In this document: positions 59,401 to 64,000 of the stretch, one piece after another
Position numbering within the stretch: the first letter of the stretch is position 1
Layout of the letters: each line of letters begins with the position of its first letter
Assembly (NCBI GenBank): GCA_964469485.1
Contig: CAYXZP010000002.1
Span: 1 to 64,000 of the forward strand
Direction: 5' to 3'
Origin: CAYXZP01 sp964469485
Lineage (GTDB): Bacteria; Desulfobacterota; Binatia; UBA1149; CAYXZP01
DNA: 64,000 nt
The notes under the pieces: model-generated
Told to the model about the DNA's origin: nothing
Database searches by the model: none
The model's input: the letters and a program-made list of their open reading frames with translations, nothing else
Position numbers and translations under genes: made by a program

Positions 59401-60865
59401 GTGTAAAGGCCGTATAGCTGCTGCCGTCGGCATCGGTGTAGGGCGTGGCCGGGAAGAGCTTGCCCGGCCCCGGGCCGAGGGCCGAGACCGGTATTTCGAG
59501 CCACCGGTTGAGCATGGTCCCGTAAAAGTCCCGGAAATCGTAGGTCATGCGCAGGTCGTCCTCGTTCTCGCTGCCCGGGTCAGCCAACTGTGGATATAGC
59601 CCGTGCTGGCCCCCGGCCACGGCCGCGCCGATGGCGAACTGACAGGAGCTGGTGCCGTGGTCGGTGCCGGCCGCACCCGCGTTGTAGGAGTTCTGCCGTA
59701 TCGTGCGCCCGAACTCCGAGATCGTGACCACCAACACACGGTCCGACAGATCGCCAGTTTGATAGCCCGTGTAGCCGCCGGGGAGCGCGGCCTCCTGTTT
59801 CATTTCCTGGTAGAAGGCCGCCACCGACGCGCCCACCTCGTAGAGCAGGTTGGAATGGAACAGGCCCTGCTCCTGGCTCGAGTGGGTGTCGAAGCCGCCG
59901 ACGGCGACGTGGAAGAAGCGCGCGCCGACGTCGGCGCGTATCGTGGCCGCCACATGCCGCAAGTCACGGGCCAGTTCGAGACCGGTAAGATAGCCGTCGT
60001 CCGACTCGTTCAGCGGCGATGGGGAGGCCAGGTCGTTTCGGCGCCGGTAACGGCCTTGGGAGTCGAGCAACAGTGCTTCGACCTTGCCGGCCTGAACCAG
60101 CCCGCTTCCGGGCACGTAGTAGAGCTGTGACGCATCGAGCGTGGCTACCCCGGTGTTGCCTATCTTGGCCAGCTCCGGCCACGCCGCAGGGTCGGCGGCA
60201 CCGCTTTGCTGGTACATCTGCCGGATGAGGGCCTGCTTGGCGGCTTTGCTGCCCTCGGCGGGGAATTGGATCTGGGCCAGGTGTTTGAAGGCGAAAAGGC
60301 TCGTCCCGGTCGGCGTGAACAGCGGGTTGAGCTGGTTGCCCATTATCACCGCCGGTACATCGGTGGCCCCGTAGCCGGCCTGGTCCAGATAGCGGCCGAA
60401 CCATCCGTTGCCGGTGTCGCCGAGCGGGTCGGCCGTGTACCAGATGTCCTCGCTGCGGAAGTGAGAATGGTCGGCGAAGGGGTAGTGGACCCCGTTTATA
60501 ATGGCGAGATCGCCGTCGAGCCAGGTCTGGTGCAAGCGCCAGAGCGCGGGGTGCAGGGCGTAGTCCTGGCCGTCCTCGTTCTGGCCGACCGAGAGGATGT
60601 CGCTTACCGGCGCGCCGCTGGTCTGCCAGGGCGAAAGCCCCGCGGTCGTTGCCGGNNNNNNNNNNCGTTGAGTGCCGGTAAGCGGATAGACCGTGTTGAG
60701 TCCGTCGTTGCCTCCATAAAGTTGGACGAAAACGACTATGCGGTCGCCGGGCACGGCGGCGTACGCCACCCGGGTGCCGGCCAACTGTACGAGCGCGGGC
60801 CCGAACATGGCACCGGCCGTGCCGGCGGCGCTTCGCGTGAGGAACTGTCTCCTGGTCATCGTCAC
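59378..60865 (-). CDS. DUF1501 family protein with Tat signal (contains assembly gap)
   Basis: About 495 residues in frame across a run of ten N at 60656-60665, so the exact length is unknown. The start 'TRRQFLTRSAAGTAGAMFGP' is a twin-arginine signal, implying export in a folded state. 'GDRIVVFVQLYGGNDGLNTV', 'PALWRLHQTWLDGDLAIING' and 'VVTISEFGRTIRQNS' are classic DUF1501 motifs, with Asp/His residues of an alkaline-phosphatase-like metal site. The GTG at 60865 has GAGG upstream. It is the last gene of a three-gene operon with DUF1800 and a cytochrome-like protein, a recurrent pairing whose function is not known. Confidence 0.9.
   Translation of the reverse strand: MTMTRRQFLTRSAAGTAGAMFGPALVQLAGTRVAYAAVPGDRIVVFVQLYGGNDGLNTVYPLTGTQXXXXPATTAGLSPWQTSGAPVSDILSVGQNEDGQDYALHPALWRLHQTWLDGDLAIINGVHYPFADHSHFRSEDIWYTADPLGDTGNGWFGRYLDQAGYGATDVPAVIMGNQLNPLFTPTGTSLFAFKHLAQIQFPAEGSKAAKQALIRQMYQQSGAADPAAWPELAKIGNTGVATLDASQLYYVPGSGLVQAGKVEALLLDSQGRYRRRNDLASPSPLNESDDGYLTGLELARDLRHVAATIRADVGARFFHVAVGGFDTHSSQEQGLFHSNLLYEVGASVAAFYQEMKQEAALPGGYTGYQTGDLSDRVLVVTISEFGRTIRQNSYNAGAAGTDHGTSSCQFAIGAAVAGGQHGLYPQLADPGSENEDDLRMTYDFRDFYGTMLNRWLEIPVSALGPGPGKLFPATPYTDADGSSYTAFTPIDYLPG
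60656..60665. other. Assembly gap (10 N)
   Basis: Ten undetermined bases inside the DUF1501 gene. The true number of missing bases is unknown. The reading frame appears to continue on both sides, so the gap is likely short or a multiple of three off from ten. Confidence 0.99.
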
Positions 60866-60875
60866 CGACTTGTCC

Positions 60876-62399
60876 TCACTGTAGCTGGGCCTCGGCGGCC
60901 TGAAGTACCAGCGCGATCAGCCCTCGGACCTTGTGCTGGGCATCGTCGGTCCACTCGTCGCTCAGGTCCAAGGTCTGCTTGGCGCCGTTGTCGGTGACGA
61001 ATGCCATGAGCGCGTCTATCTGCGACCCGCTCAGTGCCAGCGGACCCGAGTCGAGACCGGCACGACGGACTATGGCGTTGACGACGACCGACGGGTCGGC
61101 CGCGTCGTCGCGGATGGGCAGGTCCTTGAGCCTGCGCAATCTCAGCCGGCTCGAACCCCAATCGGAAATGCTCAGGTCCTTGGCGAACTCCATGCGCTTG
61201 AGCAGCGTGCCGCTGTTCATCCAGGAAAGCCCGCCCGGCCACCCGGCCACGTTGGGCGGGTGGAACAGCTCCATGCCCATGCCGCCGAGCCGTTCGCCGA
61301 GCTCTTCGTCGGATTCGGCCATCCAGCGGGCGCTGCTCTTGATGTTGAAGGCGCGGAAGGAGCCCACGGCGTACTCGACCGGGCTTTTTACGCTGCGTCC
61401 CTTGGCACGGTCGCTGTAGAACTCGTCGTGGGTCCACATGGCCCGCAGCAGCGGGGCCAGCTCGAAGTTGTTGTCCGCAAAGATGGCGGCAAACTCGGCC
61501 AGCAGGTCACCGAGGCCGTCGGCCGGAGCGTCGTAAGCGTAGAAGCTCCACAGTTTCGAGCTCAGGAACATGCCGACCTGGTTGTTGCCGGCGTCATCGG
61601 TGCGCGAGAAGATGAGCTCTAGGACGTCGTCCTCGCTCCCGGCGACCCCTTCATCGATACGGAGGTTGTTGCTGGTGCGCCCGAACAGCGTCATCGGGTC
61701 GGGCAGTCCGTCGCCGTCATCGTCGTAGTGTCCGCCGTCCCAGTGCCAGGGGTTCCACACGCCCTGGTCGCGGTCGATGGTGGTCCAGCCGGTGCAGGCG
61801 CGCGAGAGCTGGTGGACATCGTCTTCGCTGTAGTTTGGTCTGGACGGGTCGGGCATGCCGCCGGGCCCCAGCTGGAACACGCCGAGGGTGAACAATTCCA
61901 TCAGCTCGCGGCCGAAGTTCTCGTTGGCGTTCACGTGGACGCCGTCGCTGCTGGCCACGTTGTGGATGCCGTCGAGGAAATGGAGGTTGGCCGGGTCGCG
62001 GTTGAACTCGCGTATGAGGTCCCGGTAGTTGCCCTTGGCGTACATGCGGAACAGCCGGTTCTGGTAGGAGGTGTACTTGAGCGTGGGCTGGGCGGCCAGG
62101 CCGCTTACGAGCAGACCGTGCAGGAACAGCACGAGCTTCTCGCGACAGCCATCGGCCGGCTTGCGCTTCCTGATCATCTGCTTGAGCCACCAGCGTTGCA
62201 TCTTGCGGACGTTGTACTCGTCGACCTCGTTCTTGGCCGGTGGTTTCTTCTTCGATGGTCTGAAACCGAGCAGGGTGTCGACAGCCTCGGCCATCGTGGC
62301 GTTGCGCCGGAGGAACTTGGTGAGGTTCTCCGGGCTGTCGCCGAAGGCCGCCCTTCTCAGCAGATGGGCGGCGTTGTCGTTGTTCCAAACCACGGCCAT
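60876..62399 (-). CDS. DUF1800 family protein
   Basis: A 507-aa protein with the DUF1800 hallmark N-terminus 'WNNDNAAHLLRRAAFGDSPE' and internal 'NENFGRELMELFTLGVFQLG'. There is no clear signal peptide, although the family usually acts with the exported DUF1501 partner encoded next. 'DSCTN'-type Cys motifs are absent. The ATG lies 1 bp after the stop of the cytochrome-like gene and the DUF1501 gene starts 10 bp after its own stop, so the three are one operon. Confidence 0.92.
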   Translation of the reverse strand: MAVVWNNDNAAHLLRRAAFGDSPENLTKFLRRNATMAEAVDTLLGFRPSKKKPPAKNEVDEYNVRKMQRWWLKQMIRKRKPADGCREKLVLFLHGLLVSGLAAQPTLKYTSYQNRLFRMYAKGNYRDLIREFNRDPANLHFLDGIHNVASSDGVHVNANENFGRELMELFTLGVFQLGPGGMPDPSRPNYSEDDVHQLSRACTGWTTIDRDQGVWNPWHWDGGHYDDDGDGLPDPMTLFGRTSNNLRIDEGVAGSEDDVLELIFSRTDDAGNNQVGMFLSSKLWSFYAYDAPADGLGDLLAEFAAIFADNNFELAPLLRAMWTHDEFYSDRAKGRSVKSPVEYAVGSFRAFNIKSSARWMAESDEELGERLGGMGMELFHPPNVAGWPGGLSWMNSGTLLKRMEFAKDLSISDWGSSRLRLRRLKDLPIRDDAADPSVVVNAIVRRAGLDSGPLALSGSQIDALMAFVTDNGAKQTLDLSDEWTDDAQHKVRGLIALVLQAAEAQLQ

Positions 62400-62400
62400 G

Positions 62401-63384
62401 TCAGTCGTCCGTGCCTGTTACCCAGCCCTGGCTTGGAGCCGGGCCGAGAACGGCATCCCCTATTATCCAGGTTCGCAGGATTTCGACGAGCCAGCCGCGC
62501 ACACGCCGCCCGGTCGGTGGCATACGCGAGCCGTAGCTCGCGGGAAGCTCACCGGTGACCTTGAGGTAGACCAGACTTGCCCCGGGCTCACCGGGCGCGA
62601 TACGGGCCAGGCCGTCGGCTGCCGCGGCCGCGTTGGCCGGCGTTGCCGACACGGTCTGCGAATAGGCCGCATTGGGCAACAGGACCATGCCACCGGCCTG
62701 GCTCTCGGAGTCATGGCATCCCGAAAGCGCGCAGCTTGGCCCGAATATCTGTCTGGCGACGCGGTCGAAGCTGCCCGAATAAAGCTCGGTGGCAAGGTAG
62801 CGGCCGTCGCCGCCCGCCCGGCAACGGAACAGTATCCGGTCGCGGTCGCGAAGCGCACGGCCCGAGGCCACACCGTAGGCGGAAAGTTTGAGCTTCTTGC
62901 GGCCGCGTCCCATCTTGCCGTTGCGGCGCGGCCCCTTCAGCGCCACCGTAAGCGTGGTGTGGGCCGTGCAGTCGTCGGCCTCGTAGTCGTCGGGAAGGTC
63001 GAGAGCGTCTATGCGGCTCTGAAGTGCCTGGAACTCCGGGTCGAACTTGCGGTCGCCGTTATCGACGGCGTGAGCCACCGTGACGGCATCCGTCGACGAG
63101 GGGGTGCACGCTTCGAGCGCGGTCGAGTTGAGGCAGACCCGTACCAGGAAGGAACAGACGCCGTCCTTCTGACCGTCGTCATCGCAGGCGGCGTCGCCGT
63201 CGTCGCATTCGGCTTTGCGCGAACCGTTGGCCGCGCTGTCGGCGACCTCGACCGTGGCAAGGCAATCAGCCGCGCGGTTGCCTCCGCCGCCCAGCATTGC
63301 GGCGTGAACCGGCGCGGCGACGAGCAGGCCCGTCAGCGTGAGGGTCAGTAGTGCCGACCCGGGACGAATATACCAAGGTCGCAT
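62401..63384 (-). CDS. Exported cytochrome-c-like protein with CX4CH motif
   Basis: A 327-aa protein. 'MRPWYIRPGSALLTLTLTGL' begins a signal peptide ending near 'APVHA', which fixes the ATG at 63384. The middle has several Cys and Asp-rich segments ('AECDDGDAACDDDGQ'). Residues about 205-310 resemble a cytochrome-c-like domain: 'IFGPSCALSGCHDSESQAGG', 'PGEPGASLVYLKVTG' and 'GSRMPPTGR', with a Met that could bind heme and 'LRTWIIGDA' at the end. The binding motif is C-x4-C-H instead of C-x2-C-H. It is the first gene of the DUF1800/DUF1501 operon. Confidence 0.82.
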   Translation of the reverse strand: MRPWYIRPGSALLTLTLTGLLVAAPVHAAMLGGGGNRAADCLATVEVADSAANGSRKAECDDGDAACDDDGQKDGVCSFLVRVCLNSTALEACTPSSTDAVTVAHAVDNGDRKFDPEFQALQSRIDALDLPDDYEADDCTAHTTLTVALKGPRRNGKMGRGRKKLKLSAYGVASGRALRDRDRILFRCRAGGDGRYLATELYSGSFDRVARQIFGPSCALSGCHDSESQAGGMVLLPNAAYSQTVSATPANAAAAADGLARIAPGEPGASLVYLKVTGELPASYGSRMPPTGRRVRGWLVEILRTWIIGDAVLGPAPSQGWVTGTDD

Positions 63385-63445
63385 GGTCGTGCGGGCGGCG
63401 TCAAGGTTTTTCAACGGTCTCGCCGGGCGGTGAGGTCCGGGGCCC

Positions 63446-63480
63446 TTGACAGCCCCCCACAAAGGATGTATATACACATT
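63446..63480 (+). promoter_or_regulatory. Strong sigma70-like promoter with operator-like palindrome
   Basis: A perfect TTGACA (63446-63451), 17-nt spacer and TATATA (63469-63474). The palindrome TGTATATACA (63467-63476) covers the -10. The RNA start is predicted at or next to the ATG at 63481, so the mRNA is probably leaderless. The palindrome is a candidate site for autorepression by the encoded MarR protein. Confidence 0.7.
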
Positions 63481-63918
63481 ATGGCCGATCGGGCGGATTC
63501 TTTACGAGAGGGGGGCTGTGCCTGCTTCAACTTCAGGCGTGCCTCGAGGGCCATCACCCAGGTCTTCGATGAGGCGATGAGGCCCACAGGCTACAAGGCC
63601 TCCCAGATCATGCTCTTGGGCGGAGTGCGTATGCTCGCCCCGGTAACGATAGGGGTTCTGGCCGACAAGGCCGTGATGGACCGCACCACGCTCACTCGCA
63701 ACATCAAGCCCTTGGAGCGGGACGGGCTCATTCGTGTCGATGCGGGCCAGGACCGGCGCGAGCGGGTGATCAGTCTTAGCCCCAAAGGGGAGAAAGTGCT
63801 GGGCAGCGCGCTCGCGTTGCGCGAGCAGGCTCAGCAACGGGTTGCCGAGCTATTCGGCAAGAGGCGGCTGGGCCGTTTGATAGGTGATGTCGCCGAGCTG
63901 GTTGAAGCGGTTCGGTAG
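63481..63918 (+). CDS. MarR-family transcriptional regulator
   Basis: A 145-aa winged-helix regulator. 'CACFNFRRASRAITQVFDEA' forms the dimerisation helix, 'LADKAVMDRTTLTRNIKPLE' is the recognition helix region and 'AGQDRRERVISLSPKGEKVL' the wing, all typical of MarR. Such proteins usually repress their own promoter and nearby genes until a ligand or thiol signal arrives. The Cys pair near the N-terminus ('GGCACF') could be redox-sensitive (inference). The ATG at 63481 sits at the predicted RNA start. A T-run lies just after the stop. Confidence 0.9.
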   Translation: MADRADSLREGGCACFNFRRASRAITQVFDEAMRPTGYKASQIMLLGGVRMLAPVTIGVLADKAVMDRTTLTRNIKPLERDGLIRVDAGQDRRERVISLSPKGEKVLGSALALREQAQQRVAELFGKRRLGRLIGDVAELVEAVR

Positions 63919-63944
63919 GTTTTTTTTGGAGGTAAAAGGTGCAT

Positions 63945-64000
63945 ATGCAAGTAAAAACAATACGAGAAGGTTGTCACCAAGGCTTGGTATCGTGCTGCGC
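63945..64000 (+). CDS. Start of a gene cut by the window end
   Basis: An ATG at 63945 has GGAGG at 63928-63932 and AAAGG 5 nt upstream. The first 18 codons ('MQVKTIREGCHQGLVSCC') run to the end of the window without a stop. Too short to identify. It may be in an operon with or controlled by the MarR regulator 26 bp upstream. Confidence 0.55.
   Translation, partial: MQVKTIREGCHQGLVSCC

Overview
The window reads as chromosomal DNA from a high-GC, diderm, heterotrophic bacterium. A TonB-dependent receptor, a LolA-like protein, RND exporters and HflKC indicate an outer membrane. Very large secreted Cys-rich proteins with DUF4215-type ('CGDG..ECDDGN') repeats, Thr-rich linkers and dockerin-like ends, together with many acyl-CoA dehydrogenases, SDRs and CoA-transferases, point to the old 'deltaproteobacterial' lineages (Binatota or Myxococcota-like). 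That placement is inference from gene content only. One 10-N assembly gap lies inside a gene near 60.66 kb. I found no rRNA, CRISPR array, phage or insertion sequence. The only RNA gene is tRNA-Ser(CGA).

Layout. 1-4.0 kb: the 3' part of an RND exporter and a KefB-like cation/proton antiporter. 4.0-11.4 kb: two divergently transcribed secreted Cys-rich proteins, one 1,661 aa with a beta-helix end, the other ending in a cytochrome-c-like domain, plus a tiny exported protein. 11.5-20.5 kb: lipid and CoA metabolism (sulfotransferase, SDR, a two-subunit acyl-CoA dehydrogenase, a FadH-like flavoprotein, a fatty acid hydroxylase/sterol desaturase homologue, an isoprenylcysteine-methyltransferase homologue) and a GH84 glycosidase. 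20.6-27.1 kb: two tandem paralogous surface proteins with Gly/Asp-rich repeats ending in dockerin-like modules; the second also carries a cohesin-like domain. 27.1-29.7 kb: TadA, tRNA-Ser and two coupled AraC regulators. 29.8-35.2 kb: another Cys-rich protein, a LolA-like protein and an RND exporter. 35.3-39.2 kb: LON-domain protein, sulfatase-fold protein, HAD phosphatase and a CaiB-type CoA-transferase. 39.3-43.4 kb: the fourth large Cys-rich protein. 43.4-51.0 kb: a six-gene minus-strand unit (two periplasmic binding proteins, TonB receptor, HAMP histidine kinase, HflK, HflC). 51.0-59.4 kb: a second catabolic block (DUF7064/CrtC-like protein, enoyl-CoA hydratase, SDRs, alpha/beta hydrolase, luciferase-like monooxygenase, acyl-CoA dehydrogenase, EamA permease, small lipoprotein). 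59.4-63.4 kb: a cytochrome-like protein, DUF1800 and DUF1501 operon. 63.5 kb to the end: a MarR regulator with a strong, apparently leaderless promoter, then the start of another gene.

The strongest candidate for something undescribed is the exported Cys-rich protein set. Four proteins share a short N-terminal 'C...KCH' domain. Three share a roughly 330-430 aa Cys-rich C-terminal module that I cannot assign to any named family. The set also mixes dockerin-like and cohesin-like modules, so these proteins may assemble with one another at the cell surface. Genes are packed very tightly: convergent pairs share stop codons within CTAG, and many same-strand neighbours overlap by GTGA, ATGA or TTGA. 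Several starts lie 6-9 nt downstream of a -10-like hexamer, suggesting leaderless mRNAs.
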